Both the position numbers and the translations under genes were made by a program. The notes beneath the pieces were generated by a model. The model was not told the DNA's origin and made no database searches. It saw only the letters and a list, made by a program, of their open reading frames with translations. Shown piece by piece: positions 7,998 to 18,592 of a stretch of DNA of 64,000 nucleotides. Numbering within the stretch: position 1 is the first letter of the stretch; every line of letters starts with the position of its first letter. The stretch lies in NCBI RefSeq assembly GCF_013522725.1, contig NZ_JAAMRF010000012.1:120471-184470 (forward strand), written 5' to 3'. Origin of the DNA: Stutzerimonas azotifigens (lineage in GTDB: Bacteria; Pseudomonadota; Gammaproteobacteria; Pseudomonadales; Pseudomonadaceae).

Positions 7998-10352
7998 ATG
8001 CCTCGAAAGCCTTTCTCCAAGTCTGCACTTGAGTCGCGAGAACGACCGACCCTCCAGCGAAAGCTCCCAGAAAACACCCCCCAAGCGATTCAAGAAAGAA
8101 GCACTGCTAGGGGACAAGTCGATGTTTCAGCTCAAGGGTTGCTTGTCCGAAACAAGACTACTGGCACAAGGGAATACGTCCGTGACTTCACAGATCTTGT
8201 CACTGAGTATCCGCACCATAAATTAATTGTCCAGCAGTTACTTATAGGTGCGCAGCTCCATTCCGCAAAGAGATTGATCACATATCAATCCCATCAAGAC
8301 ATCTATTACTCAATTCAAGAGTTTGTGCTGTTTCTTAACAGCGCTGAGCCGATCAATAAATCAGTCAAAGGTGTTGCTGATGTCGATGGGCAGGTATGCG
8401 TGAATTTTAGGTCATTTCTAATTCGTTCGTATCCAGGTCGCACCGTAAATAGAAAAAGATACGGCGCATTAAAAAATATCTTTCTTTCGTTGAAAAATAA
8501 ATATAAAGGGCAGGGCTGGGTCGGCAAAGGGTTTGAATGGCCGACTGGACCGGGGATGAACGAGCAAATAACAGAAGGATACAGCAGGGAGATTCATAAT
8601 AAGCTTGTGGAGGGATGCCTGATCGATATTAAGTTTATTATGAAGTGGATGGAGAGTTACAACAGTGTAGTGGAAGGCGAGAAGCCAATTCTGGCATACG
8701 ATCTTTCATTAGAAAACTTGATGTTTGATCTGGTTGTAAAAGAGCAAACTAAAAGATCCAACGGGTCAATCAAGGCGACACACATTAAAGGGTTTGAGTG
8801 GGTTATACGCTCCACTGGAGATGTTAAAGAATACATACGGGCAAATGGAATAAGTATAGAGAGGTTTCTGGGCATTTACCGAGCCCGCGCCCATGAACTG
8901 GCGGCTAAAGGTCGCCCTGTAGTTGGTACTGAGGTCAGTGAACGGGGGATGGTGTATGGCTGTGATCGAGAAGAATCTGGGCGAATTGCAACTGCAAATG
9001 TAGGAAGACTTTATCCTGATTGGCCTATGCAAGTGAGCTTCGAGGAAGCTGGACATCTCTTTTCCGCTGAGTGGAGTAAAAACACCGCTCACGGAACAAA
9101 CAAAAAATATTCTACGCTGGAAAAAAGATTACGGTCGGCCTTGATATATATGAAGGTTGGGCCAGAGCACCTACCCTATGAAGTAGGTCAAATGGCATAC
9201 TTCAGCAGAGTAGCCTTCACAATGGGAACTATATTCCCATTCTTTCTCTTCGTGATGTTGCAGACGGGCTGGAACTTTGAGGTCGTGGTATCGATAAGCG
9301 ATAACCTAGACGACCACATTGAGGAGGACCTTCTGGATGATGACTATGTGATTATTTATGGGTACAAGGGACGGTCCAACAAAAGCCAAATGCATAGATC
9401 AAACAAGCGAGATAAGTTTGGCACGTATCAGATCTTGCGCTTTGTTGCCGCTGAAGTAACCAAGCATTTCTCGTCGCCTCATTATTTAAAGGGTAAATTA
9501 TTTCAGTGTGTCATTTCGAAGAATCTGTGGAATAAGTTTGGCCGCTTATGCACGCCGGTGACCACTACGAATTTTGGGCACGCATCAACGGAGTTTCTAC
9601 ATCGCCACCGCATAAAATTGGATACGGATACCAAATCCCCCAGAATTGAAACGAAACGTCTTCGAACTACTTACGAAACTCGACGGAGAGAACAGGGTTT
9701 AGATATAGACGAAGTTTCGACAATGATGGGGCATTCGGATATCGATACCACAGTGAATCATTATGATAGTGACTGGGGGTCGGCAGAAATATTAAATGGG
9801 CGTCTAAGAAAGATTCAGAGAAAGCATGAAGAAGATTTTAGGCGTTACTCAGCAAATCTTCTTACAGATGTGTCTTTGGTTGAGCTGCGTGAAGCCACTC
9901 TACGCTGCGGTAGCAAAGAAGAACTACGGTCAGTTGTTGCACCATTAGTCGGCAGGCTGAATTCTTCTGAAGATTCGGTAATACAGTTGCTTTCTCCGGA
10001 AGGTCAGACATTCATTGCAAGTTGTCTAAATTCAAGACGACCAGATTGGCCAGGCGCTGAAAGTTTTCTTAGGACGGATACGCCTTGCAACTACTTCAAT
10101 CGTTGCCCGTTATGCTCACAGTGTGTGATCTTCAAAGAAGCATTACCTTTTATTGCAAGAAGAATTTCCGACCTTGACGGTCTGAGGGAGCGGTTAAATC
10201 CCTTAGAATGGGAGAAAAGCTATCGCGCTGAGTATTTAGCGTGGAAGGGGGTTCTAGAGGGCTGGGGGGATCCGATTGAGGTTGCTGAGGCAATAGATCG
10301 ATCAGTACATAACGGTTTTGCACTGCCATTGACAATGATAGGACTCTCATGA
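7998..10352 (+). CDS. large tyrosine-recombinase-like protein (first of the island recombinase operon)
   Basis: A 784-residue protein. Its middle and C-terminal part follow the tyrosine recombinase layout: a helix ending MLQTGWNFE (about residue 422), a beta-hairpin with KGRSNK, the box KRLRTTYETRR (about 552), and MMGHSDIDTTVNHY (about 575-588) holding the last histidine and the nucleophilic tyrosine. The first catalytic arginine is replaced by asparagine (TGWN instead of TGxR) and the HxxR histidine is lysine, so it may be a structural or specialised partner. A cysteine-rich stretch near residue 700 (NRCPLCSQC) may bind zinc. It overlaps the next gene by four bases. GC is far below the core flank, which points to transfer. 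Confidence 0.82.
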   Translation: MPRKPFSKSALESRERPTLQRKLPENTPQAIQERSTARGQVDVSAQGLLVRNKTTGTREYVRDFTDLVTEYPHHKLIVQQLLIGAQLHSAKRLITYQSHQDIYYSIQEFVLFLNSAEPINKSVKGVADVDGQVCVNFRSFLIRSYPGRTVNRKRYGALKNIFLSLKNKYKGQGWVGKGFEWPTGPGMNEQITEGYSREIHNKLVEGCLIDIKFIMKWMESYNSVVEGEKPILAYDLSLENLMFDLVVKEQTKRSNGSIKATHIKGFEWVIRSTGDVKEYIRANGISIERFLGIYRARAHELAAKGRPVVGTEVSERGMVYGCDREESGRIATANVGRLYPDWPMQVSFEEAGHLFSAEWSKNTAHGTNKKYSTLEKRLRSALIYMKVGPEHLPYEVGQMAYFSRVAFTMGTIFPFFLFVMLQTGWNFEVVVSISDNLDDHIEEDLLDDDYVIIYGYKGRSNKSQMHRSNKRDKFGTYQILRFVAAEVTKHFSSPHYLKGKLFQCVISKNLWNKFGRLCTPVTTTNFGHASTEFLHRHRIKLDTDTKSPRIETKRLRTTYETRRREQGLDIDEVSTMMGHSDIDTTVNHYDSDWGSAEILNGRLRKIQRKHEEDFRRYSANLLTDVSLVELREATLRCGSKEELRSVVAPLVGRLNSSEDSVIQLLSPEGQTFIASCLNSRRPDWPGAESFLRTDTPCNYFNRCPLCSQCVIFKEALPFIARRISDLDGLRERLNPLEWEKSYRAEYLAWKGVLEGWGDPIEVAEAIDRSVHNGFALPLTMIGLS

Positions 10353-12451
10353 CAACTCCAACACGTGACCAAATAAAAGCCGTTTTAGAAGAAATAAGGA
10401 ATGGACTGGGTTGTCACGAGGAAGAGTCAGAGCCTATCGCTACTGAAGAAGATGATGAGATTCTGAGTGGCGACTCTTCACTTGGGATCATTTGCGATAG
10501 TATAAATTTACTCAATCTTTCCAGAATTGATAAGAACGAGTGGAGTTATATTAGGGTAAGTCCTAGAAGCTCTTTCGGCGATCCGGTTTGGGATTTTGGG
10601 GATTACCCCTCCCCTAATGGATTTCCCATACGCATCAATTTTGATTATGTGAATATGTATGGCGTGAATGTTTGTGGAGTAGGTCACGAACATTGGGTGA
10701 ATATTGCTAGGGCGCTACTATTTTACCGTGTACCGCACTTCGGAATTCATGGTCGTATTAATGCTTATACATCTCTTGAGTCAGATAAAACAAAAGTAAT
10801 AAGACTTATCGGGTTGTTTCATGCCGAAGGTCTATATTTAGGTTCGGAAAATTCACCAGATTTTAGGACGGTGAATGATTTGGCCAAGTCGAGTGTGGAG
10901 CACTATATAGAGTCGCTGCCCACATCTGGGATTAAGTGGGAATTCTGTTACTTAATGTCCTTCTGGCAGGGCGTGTCATCGATGGGTATGCTTCCGTCAG
11001 AGTACTCACTATACGATTCATACGTAACTAAAGAGCTTGTCGCCAAATATAGAAGAGAATACGACGAGTCCTCTCGACCTTTCGAACCCATTCCGCTCGA
11101 TGACTATGCAGAAATATTTAGATACTGTGTGGGGTTTGTTGAAAACTATAGTGATGACGTCCTTTGGCTGTATAAAAATTTTGCGCCAACCATAGTAGGT
11201 GCTTTTGAGAACCCCGAAAAGCTTGCCGCGATGAATTTTGGTGTGTCAACGGCGTCCGTTGAGGGAGTTAAAAGATTTAGGGCTTATAAACCTAAGTTAC
11301 TAGATAGCGGTATTCCCTGGTGGGGAATAGAAATCAAGGAAAGAACGCATGAGAATGATGAGGGGGAGTATATAAATCAAACTGCTGTGATTAGCGTTGT
11401 TGTCTCTCTGATCGATGCTTGTATCGTGCTTCTTCTATGTCTTACTGGGATGCGCCGATCAGAGGTCATTGGACTTAAGGTGGATTGTCTTTCGTTTAAG
11501 TCTGAGGGTTATTGGCTTACTTATACTGTTTTCAAAACCTCTATTTCGTCACAGGGCGACATTAAAACAATACCTATCCCAAAAATTGCTGCTGACGCAA
11601 TTGAAGTAATAATTGAAATAGGGCGGGATGCTCGTGCTTACGGTAATCACGACTATCTGTTTGTCAAGATACCAAAGTTAAGTTTTGGAAACACTCCGCA
11701 GTCCACTGTGGTAGGGCGAGCTTGCAATCGAGTGGCAAACAACCTGGGTATTGATTATAGAGTACACCCACATCGTTTTCGGAAGTCACTTGCCCTTTAT
11801 ATAATTCATCAAGATTCGCGGAATCTTGAAATTATTAAACGCCTCTTTTCTCACCGCAGCTTAAAAATGACGTTAAGGTACATCCTTTCTTTACCAGGCA
11901 TGAACGATGAAGTCAAAGCTACGTTGATTGAAGAAAATACGGAAATTCTCGTCGAGGTTTTGCAAGGTGTAATTTCTGGTCAAATTGGGGGCATTGGCGG
12001 CAAAAGATTGGCCAAGACTGCTAATTCGTCTCCAATACTCAGGGCTAAATTGCAAAACGCGGGAAAAGAGAGTTTAAGTCAGTATGTCGCCTCTTTGCTT
12101 GATGAAGGTGTGAAGCTTCTGCATAGAACGAATCTTGCAATCTGTATGCGAACGCCGGGTCTTACCAGCGAGTCACCTTGTGATGCTAAGAGTGATAGCC
12201 CTGGGTCGAGGCTTCATCCAAACTTGTTTGCGTGTGACCCATATAATTGTAGATATGCTGCATTTGTCGAGGCCAATGTTCCATCATTAAAAAATGAGAT
12301 AATTTTCCACGATAATATGATTAAGCATAGGTACTGTGGAGCGACTCAGAAGGAATATTCGCAGAGGCGTATCGCTGAAGCCTTTAAGCGACTTCACGAG
12401 GTTGTAGGGGATGAAGCACATAATTTCCTAAAGCAGGTAGCGCATGGCTAA
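10349..12451 (+). CDS. tyrosine recombinase (second gene of the island recombinase operon)
   Basis: A 700-residue protein with a complete set of tyrosine recombinase residues: TGMRRSE (about residue 366), a lysine-bearing beta region (VFKTSI), HPHRFRKSLAL (about 473) and FSHRSLKMTLRYI (about 500-511) carrying the last histidine and the tyrosine. The long N-terminal region has no recognisable domain. The C-terminus again has scattered cysteines (FACDPYNCRYAAF). The length and the position behind another recombinase are like Tn554 TnpB. Coupled to both neighbours by overlaps (4 and 8 bases). AT-rich like its neighbours. Confidence 0.85.
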   Translation: MTTPTRDQIKAVLEEIRNGLGCHEEESEPIATEEDDEILSGDSSLGIICDSINLLNLSRIDKNEWSYIRVSPRSSFGDPVWDFGDYPSPNGFPIRINFDYVNMYGVNVCGVGHEHWVNIARALLFYRVPHFGIHGRINAYTSLESDKTKVIRLIGLFHAEGLYLGSENSPDFRTVNDLAKSSVEHYIESLPTSGIKWEFCYLMSFWQGVSSMGMLPSEYSLYDSYVTKELVAKYRREYDESSRPFEPIPLDDYAEIFRYCVGFVENYSDDVLWLYKNFAPTIVGAFENPEKLAAMNFGVSTASVEGVKRFRAYKPKLLDSGIPWWGIEIKERTHENDEGEYINQTAVISVVVSLIDACIVLLLCLTGMRRSEVIGLKVDCLSFKSEGYWLTYTVFKTSISSQGDIKTIPIPKIAADAIEVIIEIGRDARAYGNHDYLFVKIPKLSFGNTPQSTVVGRACNRVANNLGIDYRVHPHRFRKSLALYIIHQDSRNLEIIKRLFSHRSLKMTLRYILSLPGMNDEVKATLIEENTEILVEVLQGVISGQIGGIGGKRLAKTANSSPILRAKLQNAGKESLSQYVASLLDEGVKLLHRTNLAICMRTPGLTSESPCDAKSDSPGSRLHPNLFACDPYNCRYAAFVEANVPSLKNEIIFHDNMIKHRYCGATQKEYSQRRIAEAFKRLHEVVGDEAHNFLKQVAHG

Positions 12452-13388
12452 GCAGGATCTCCTCAATCGGGTGTATGCGACTATTTCAGCGCTCCAAAGC
12501 GACGGCCGAAAAAAGTTATCAGTGATGGAAGTTTCTAAATTATCTGGTGTCGGTCGTGCAACAATCAATCAAAAGCATGATCCTGACTGGGTGAAGGTCA
12601 GAGAAGTCATAAAAGGAACAACTCATTCTGGGGTTTATACAAAGGATTCAAGTGAGGATGTCAAAAAGCCACTCAAAAACACTCAAGAAATACATCATCG
12701 ACTGAAAGAGTTGGAGGAGCAGTTAGCCCTACTAAGGGAGCGCGCTAGCACCACATATAATCAGTTGATCGACAGGGTACAATATTACTTTGCGTTGGCT
12801 AGTGAAAAGCCTGCTAAGCAAGTTGAGAAGGCTAAGCTCCTTCAAGAGCTAACTCATCAGAAGAATCAGAACGCAATCCTACGTGCAGATCTCAAGGCGG
12901 CTCTTGCTGAATCATTAACTCCTTCGGTATCAGGATTTATCACTTCAAAGATTATTTTGGAAGTGCCTAATGCAGGCTCAGATTCTGAGGCCATTCTGAG
13001 TTTTTTGGAGAAACTGGATTCGTTATCTAGTCAGAATCGATCTTCACTTGTTACCGCAGTCTACATAATGTGTGGTCTTCCAATGTGCGGCAAGTCATCT
13101 TGGATTGATAATCACAAGCCACCTACTCCAGGCGTATCCTTATATGTCAGTGGGGCAAGTGATACAGTTTCAACTCGGAATTTGTTAGTTTCTAGGGTTA
13201 GGAAAGAATTTAACGCGCCTGTGCACTGTGTTCGATTTAGCCTAGGCCTTGATGCCTGTATCGCTAGGGCCGAAAAACAGTTCAATGGTGCGGCTCTTGA
13301 ATTGAATATTTCATCCATCAAAGTTGTGGCTGCGCGGTTCGAAGAAATACAATTCAGCGAAAATTTCGACTCAATCATCTTGGCTTGA
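12444..13388 (+). CDS. helix-turn-helix/coiled-coil/P-loop protein of the recombinase operon
   Basis: A 314-residue protein in three parts. The N-terminus (LSVMEVSKLSGVGRATINQ) looks like a helix-turn-helix. Residues of about 75-155 form a charged helical coiled-coil region. The C-terminal part starts with a Walker A loop, GLPMCGKSSW, near residue 212, and resembles small P-loop kinases. The first two parts recall the TnpC/DUF6262 accessory proteins of Tn554-like elements; the P-loop domain is an addition I have not seen described. It probably helps the recombinases bind or pair DNA ends (inference). It overlaps both neighbours. Confidence 0.7.
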   Translation: MAKQDLLNRVYATISALQSDGRKKLSVMEVSKLSGVGRATINQKHDPDWVKVREVIKGTTHSGVYTKDSSEDVKKPLKNTQEIHHRLKELEEQLALLRERASTTYNQLIDRVQYYFALASEKPAKQVEKAKLLQELTHQKNQNAILRADLKAALAESLTPSVSGFITSKIILEVPNAGSDSEAILSFLEKLDSLSSQNRSSLVTAVYIMCGLPMCGKSSWIDNHKPPTPGVSLYVSGASDTVSTRNLLVSRVRKEFNAPVHCVRFSLGLDACIARAEKQFNGAALELNISSIKVVAARFEEIQFSENFDSIILA

Positions 13389-13771
13389 AATCAGTGAATG
13401 GTCTAAAGCGTTTCCAATCGTTTGTTGAAGAGCGACGTCGCATGGGAGACTGGGCTGATTTCGTTTCAGCAGATATGACTAGGCTTTCAAGAGTAAAGCT
13501 GGTTGAAGCGTGTGGGATTCAGCGAAGCATAATTTATCAAAACTCACAGGTAGTAACTCTGCTTCGTGATCTTGAGTCCGAATTAAGAGCGCATGGTGTT
13601 CTTTATGGGCGCAGTGCGGATGCCAATTGTGCTCACCAAAATGGTTTAACTCATGATGAAGAATTAGAGCAGCGGTTAGGAGATTTGTCTGCTTCGCTTT
13701 GTAAGTTTAATGACTATTTAAATGAAGTTTCTAATTCGCTTGTGGTGTACCCCTTGTCGAGGCCAAAATAG
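13385..13771 (+). CDS. small DNA-binding-like protein of the recombinase operon
   Basis: A 128-residue protein read from TTG at 13385, which overlaps the previous stop (TTGA). The region LSRVKLVEACGIQRSIIYQN (about residues 35-55) looks like a helix-turn-helix related in layout to the N-terminus of the preceding protein, and the rest is helical. I recognise no characterised family. Position and coupling suggest an accessory role in recombination. The stop lies two bases before the next start. Confidence 0.65.
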   Translation: MKSVNGLKRFQSFVEERRRMGDWADFVSADMTRLSRVKLVEACGIQRSIIYQNSQVVTLLRDLESELRAHGVLYGRSADANCAHQNGLTHDEELEQRLGDLSASLCKFNDYLNEVSNSLVVYPLSRPK

Positions 13772-13773
13772 TT

Positions 13774-15081
13774 ATGTGTATCCTTCATTTTGGAAACGGT
13801 TTGGCCAGCCACTCTGGCTATATGCGAGAGCGCGTAGGGATTTATTTTGATGATAATCATAACGTCCTTGAAGCACCGACCATGTGGGCGATGGCTGTCT
13901 CGAAGATACGTTCAAGGAGTGATGAAACGACAAGAAACTATGCGAATATCCTGAGAAGGTTTTTGCAGTGGTTGGACGATAGCCCAATCGAAGGGGCTGA
14001 AGTTGTATTTGGCGCGCAGAACTGGCAGTTGGTGGATGAGGATGTATTTGATGCCTTCCTTGTTCACATAGCATCTCCAACGGATGCGCTTCCTGATGGT
14101 CCGTCTCACAAAACCATGTATCACATTGCGGCAAGGGTCTGGAGCTTCTATCAGTGGGCCGAAAAGCAGGGCTATAAACACTATTTGGATATCAGTAGGA
14201 CTGATATCCGATACATGCTGAAAGACCAGAAACTCCTGGCCCATATCAACCCAGTGGTTAAAGTTACTACCTTGGGATTTAATCTGCCCAGTGGTAGACC
14301 AGCAATGCATCAACGAGAAATGCAGAAATTTGTAAGGCAAACTGATTATGAAATAGCTCTCAGCGTGTTGAATGATCCTGTTTATCAAATTATCGCAGCG
14401 ATCATACGAATTACCGGGCTTAGACCGATTGATCTTTTTCAATTGCCTTACCGAGGGAGAAATGAAAATTATGGATTCATTCCTTATGATGAGGGTGAGT
14501 ACCCAGAAGGGTTAGATAATGGCGCGATCTATTATTATTTTAGGTCCAAGGGAAAATGGCGCTCCATAGACTTTCCAGGGAAGCTGTGGAGAGTTATTTG
14601 CGAGTATTATTTACCCTTAAGGCGGCAACGAGCGAAGCTATATGAGGCTAAGCATGGCATTCCACCAAGGAATAGCGACTTGTTTCTTTCCGCTCGTGGT
14701 GATGTTGTTACTCATGGAATGCTTGGTTATAACTTTAGCAAGGTGGTTTCTGCAGCGAAGAACTCCGAGAGCGCTACTGATTTTAAAGCCATACGATTCA
14801 ATGCACGAATGCTCAGGCACACCTGTGCGACATATTTTGTTTATGAGGCGTTGAAAGCCCAGAATAGACTTGGAAGGAGTTTTGTTTACGATGCAGCGCT
14901 CGACGAAGATCTCAGGAAAATGCTGGGCCACACTGATGTTAGAACTACACTTGAATACTATGTTCATCTAGTCAACCGATATGTGCACGACAATCTTCTG
15001 ACTGATCTTCATCGTTCGCGCGTTGATGCTGGTTTGTCCGCTATTTTAGACCGACATAATTACTCTGAGATTGTGGTATAG
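13774..15081 (+). CDS. tyrosine recombinase (last gene of the island recombinase operon)
   Basis: A 435-residue protein with an N-terminal SAM-like core-binding domain (SDETTRNYANILRRFLQWLDD) and a C-terminal catalytic domain: ITGLRPIDL (arginine I, about residue 214), KGKWRSI (lysine, about 259), ARMLRHTCATYF (about 345) and MLGHTDVRTTLEYY (about 382-394). In the third box arginine stands where HxxR usually has histidine, but the following RH pair is kept. Size and layout fit the single-domain recombinases of gamma-mobile-trio (GmtY-like) islands; that comparison is from memory. The N-terminal start is uncertain: an internal ATG at 13822 is possible. Confidence 0.83.
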   Translation: MCILHFGNGLASHSGYMRERVGIYFDDNHNVLEAPTMWAMAVSKIRSRSDETTRNYANILRRFLQWLDDSPIEGAEVVFGAQNWQLVDEDVFDAFLVHIASPTDALPDGPSHKTMYHIAARVWSFYQWAEKQGYKHYLDISRTDIRYMLKDQKLLAHINPVVKVTTLGFNLPSGRPAMHQREMQKFVRQTDYEIALSVLNDPVYQIIAAIIRITGLRPIDLFQLPYRGRNENYGFIPYDEGEYPEGLDNGAIYYYFRSKGKWRSIDFPGKLWRVICEYYLPLRRQRAKLYEAKHGIPPRNSDLFLSARGDVVTHGMLGYNFSKVVSAAKNSESATDFKAIRFNARMLRHTCATYFVYEALKAQNRLGRSFVYDAALDEDLRKMLGHTDVRTTLEYYVHLVNRYVHDNLLTDLHRSRVDAGLSAILDRHNYSEIVV

Positions 15082-15308
15082 AACAGGCACTAGACATGCT
15101 GCCTTCTTGGTGAGCAGCTCTGGACACGTCGATATGGGAGTGCATACGATCAGGACAAATCGGGAAGGTGCCGCCGGCTGACTTGCCTCTGTAGATAGGT
15201 CTGGACGCCTCAGCGCTTTAAACGCCAACGGCTTTGGGTTCGAAGTGATTTCGCCTGCCCCTCTTCAGTTACACTCGGCGCTTTGCACGCCTTTCAAGGA
15301 GCAGTTGC

Positions 15309-17285
15309 GTGAACACGGAAAACCATTCTCAGACGGCCGCCTTTCTCTGGTCGATTGCCGACCTCCTGCGCGGTGACTTCAAGCAGTCGCAGTACGGTCG
15401 CATCATCCTGCCGTTCACCCTGCTGCGGCGGATGGAATGTGTTCTGGATCCGACCAAGGAAGCGGTAATCCGTGAGTCTTACGCCCAGGAAGGCCGGCCT
15501 GATCTGGTGCGTGAGCGGCTGTTGCTGCGCGCGGCCGGGCAGCAGTTCTTCAATGCCTCAAAGCTGACCCTGGGCACGCTGTCCGACACCCAGACCGCCG
15601 CTGACCTGATGAGCTATGTGCAGTCCTTCAGCAAGGACGCCCGCGAGATCTTCGAGCACTTCCACTTTGAAGACTTCGTACAGCAGCTCTCGTCAGCCAA
15701 CCTGCTGTATCAGGTGGTGCAGCGCTTTGCCGCCACCGACCTGAGCCCCGAGCGCATCAGCAACTTCGGCATGGGCATCATCTTCGAAGAGCTGATCCGC
15801 AAGTTCGCGGAAAGCTCCAACGAAACCGCCGGGGAGCACTTCACCCCGCGCGATATCGTGCACCTGACCACCTCGCTGGTGATCACCGGGCAGGACGACA
15901 AGCTCAAGCCCAACAGCATCGTCACCATCTATGACCCGACTGCCGGCACCGGCGGCTTCCTCTCCGAGGGCGACGAGTACATCCAGTCCATCAGCCAGCA
16001 GGTCACCGTGTCGCTGCATGGCCAGGAGCTGAACCCCGAGTCCTACGCCATCTGCAAGGCGGACATGCTGATCAAGGGCCAGGACGTCACCAGCATCAAG
16101 CTGGGCAACACCCTGTCCGACGACCAACTGGCCGACAGCCGCTTCGACTTCATGCTCAGCAACCCGCCGTTCGGCGTGGAGTGGAAGAAGGTGCAGAAGC
16201 AGATCACCGACGAGCACAGCGAAAAGGGCTTTAACGGCCGCTTCGGCCCCGGCCTGCCGCGTGTGTCCGATGGCTCGCTGCTGTTCCTCCTGCACCTGGT
16301 CAGCAAGATGCGTGACCCGCGTGAAGGCGGCTCGCGCATCGGCATCATCCTCAACGGCTCGCCGCTGTTTACCGGCGGCGCCGGTTCGGGCGAGTCGGAG
16401 ATTCGCCGCTACCTGCTGCAGAACGATCTGGTCGAAGCCATCATCGCCCTGCCCACCGATATGTTCTACAACACCGGCATCGCCACCTATGTGTGGGTGC
16501 TGAGCAACCACAAGGCCGCCGTTCGCCAGGGCAAGGTGCAGTTGATCGACGGCAGCCAGCACTTTGCCAAGATGCGCAAATCGCTGGGCAGCAAGCGCCA
16601 GTACCTCACCGAGGAGCAGATCGACGAACTGGTGCGTCTGTATGGCCGCTTCGAGCAAACCCCGCAGAGCAAAATCTTCCCTGTCGAAGCCTTCGGCTAC
16701 CGGCGCATTACCGTCGAGCGCCCGCTGCGCCTGAATTTCCAGGTAAGCCCGGAGCGCATCGAAAAAGTGCTGGCAGAAAAGGCCATCCAGAAACGCGATG
16801 CCAGCGCCCGCCAGCAGCTAATCGAAGCGCTGCAAACCCTGGACGCCAACCAACTGCACCGCAACCGCGAGCAGTTCAGCAAACTGCTGAATAAAACCCT
16901 TAACGCTCACAACGTCGCCGTGAGTGGTGCCGAGCTGAAAGCCATTCTCAACGCCCTGAGCGAGCGCGACCCCGAGGCCGATATCTGCATGGTCAAAGGC
17001 CAGCCGGAAGCCGATGCCGGCCTGCGCGATAACGAGAACGTGCCGCTGGGTGAGTCGGTGTACGACTACTTCGAGCGTGAAGTGAAACCCCATGTGCCGG
17101 ATGCCTGGATCGACGAGAGCAAGCGTGATGAGCAGGACGGCGAAGTCGGCGTGGTTGGCTTCGAGATTCCCTTCAACCGCCACTTCTATGTATTCCAGCC
17201 GCCGCGCCCGCTGGCAGAGATCGACCGCGACCTGAAAGCCTGCACCGACCGCATCAAGCAGATGATCGAGGGGCTGTCGGCATGA
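15309..17285 (+). CDS. hsdM: type I restriction-modification system, DNA methyltransferase subunit
   Basis: A 658-residue N6-adenine methyltransferase subunit. The SAM-binding motif [10 protein letters not shown] is near residue 216 and the catalytic NPPF motif near 284; the N-terminal HsdM helical domain precedes them. GTG at 15309 is preceded by AAGGAG at a spacing of seven. HsdM pairs with HsdS to methylate the recognition sequence and with HsdR for cleavage. It overlaps hsdS by four bases. GC returns to about 60 percent here, unlike the recombinase operon, so the cargo has a different origin or age. Confidence 0.96.
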   Translation: MNTENHSQTAAFLWSIADLLRGDFKQSQYGRIILPFTLLRRMECVLDPTKEAVIRESYAQEGRPDLVRERLLLRAAGQQFFNASKLTLGTLSDTQTAADLMSYVQSFSKDAREIFEHFHFEDFVQQLSSANLLYQVVQRFAATDLSPERISNFGMGIIFEELIRKFAESSNETAGEHFTPRDIVHLTTSLVITGQDDKLKPNSIVTIYDPTAGTGGFLSEGDEYIQSISQQVTVSLHGQELNPESYAICKADMLIKGQDVTSIKLGNTLSDDQLADSRFDFMLSNPPFGVEWKKVQKQITDEHSEKGFNGRFGPGLPRVSDGSLLFLLHLVSKMRDPREGGSRIGIILNGSPLFTGGAGSGESEIRRYLLQNDLVEAIIALPTDMFYNTGIATYVWVLSNHKAAVRQGKVQLIDGSQHFAKMRKSLGSKRQYLTEEQIDELVRLYGRFEQTPQSKIFPVEAFGYRRITVERPLRLNFQVSPERIEKVLAEKAIQKRDASARQQLIEALQTLDANQLHRNREQFSKLLNKTLNAHNVAVSGAELKAILNALSERDPEADICMVKGQPEADAGLRDNENVPLGESVYDYFEREVKPHVPDAWIDESKRDEQDGEVGVVGFEIPFNRHFYVFQPPRPLAEIDRDLKACTDRIKQMIEGLSA

Positions 17286-18592
17286 GCTTTCCGACGTATC
17301 CGACGTACAAGGATTCCGGGGTTGAATGGCTGGGGGAAGTCCCCGAGCATTGGGTCATGGGCTCCCTGAAAAATATGGCGCAGATACGCAATGGGAGAGA
17401 CTACAAGGAGGTTGAAAGCTCAGATGGAGAGTACCCAGTAATTGGTTCTGGAGGGCAGTTCTCGAATGCCACTCAGTACCTTTATGAGGGTGAGTCGGTT
17501 TTGCTTGGTCGCAAGGGGACCATTGACAAACCGCTCTATATCAATGGCAGGTTCTGGACGGTGGACACCATGTTTTACACCGAGATTTCCAAAGGAGCCT
17601 GCGCGAAGTTTTTTTATTACAACTCGCTCACTATCCCATTTGGTTATTACTCGACCAGCACAGCCCTACCGAGCATGACCCAGGCCGATTTGCTGAACCA
17701 TCCAGCAGCAATCCCGACCAAGCTCGAACAAACCCAAATCGCCCGCTTCCTCGACCACGAAACCGCCCGCATCGACGCGCTGATCGAAGAGCAGCAGCGC
17801 CTGATCGAACTGCTCAAGGAAAAGCGTCAGGCCGTGATCTCCCACGCCGTCACCAAAGGCCTCGACCCGACGGTGTCGATGAAAGAATCCGGCGTTGAGT
17901 GGCTGGGTGAGGTGCCGGCGCACTGGAATGTTGGCACTCTTCGTTGGTACGCGACCATCCAGGGAGGTGTGGCAAAGGGTAAGGATTATGAGGGGCGCGA
18001 AACCGTGGTTATGCCCTACCTGCGCGTGGCAAATGTGCAGAATGGCTACGTGGATTTAGCTGAGGTAAAAGAAATAGCCGTACTTGAATCTGAGGTCGAG
18101 CGTTACAGGCTTCGAGCTGGTGACGTGCTTATGAACGAAGGCGGCGACAACGATAAGTTAGGGCGCGGCACGGTTTGGCAGGCTCAAATAGATCCATGCC
18201 TCCACCAAAATCATGTGTTCGCAATCCGGCCTAATGGTTTGCTGAGAGCAGAATGGTTGGCAGCCTTTACGCAGGCAGAGCAGGCGCGGACTTATTTTTA
18301 TTTGAACTCTAAGCAGAGCACCAATCTTGCGTCCATATCCGCAAGTAATGTCATGAGTCTGGCGTTACCGATTCCTTCCGAGAAGGAGCAACTGGAAATC
18401 CTGACTTATCTCGAAGCAGACCGCAGTAGGCATGAGGAGCTAACTGCTGTGGCTGTATCGACTGTCGAGCTACTCCAAGAGCGCCGCTCCGCCCTAATCT
18501 CCGCCGCCGTAACCGGCAAGATTGATGTGCGCGGCTGGCAGCCCCCGGTCAGCACTCAAGCCCCCGAATTAGCCGTAGCAGAGGTCGTGTAA
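17282..18592 (+). CDS. hsdS: type I restriction-modification system, specificity subunit
   Basis: A 436-residue specificity subunit with the expected two-fold layout. The short repeat [13 protein letters not shown] at the N-terminus recurs as [13 protein letters not shown] near residue 205, each leading into a target recognition domain. Each recognition domain is followed by a coiled-coil spacer ([20 protein letters not shown], and [16 protein letters not shown]). The recognition domains are visibly less GC-rich than the conserved parts, typical of domain exchange. The recognition sequence cannot be predicted by eye. Coupled to hsdM (4-base overlap) and abutting hsdR. Confidence 0.95.
   Translation: MSFPTYPTYKDSGVEWLGEVPEHWVMGSLKNMAQIRNGRDYKEVESSDGEYPVIGSGGQFSNATQYLYEGESVLLGRKGTIDKPLYINGRFWTVDTMFYTEISKGACAKFFYYNSLTIPFGYYSTSTALPSMTQADLLNHPAAIPTKLEQTQIARFLDHETARIDALIEEQQRLIELLKEKRQAVISHAVTKGLDPTVSMKESGVEWLGEVPAHWNVGTLRWYATIQGGVAKGKDYEGRETVVMPYLRVANVQNGYVDLAEVKEIAVLESEVERYRLRAGDVLMNEGGDNDKLGRGTVWQAQIDPCLHQNHVFAIRPNGLLRAEWLAAFTQAEQARTYFYLNSKQSTNLASISASNVMSLALPIPSEKEQLEILTYLEADRSRHEELTAVAVSTVELLQERRSALISAAVTGKIDVRGWQPPVSTQAPELAVAEVV

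Noticed and set aside
7912..8000. tRNA-associated attachment site
   Set aside because: No tRNA-like sequence; the insertion lies in a protein-coding gene.
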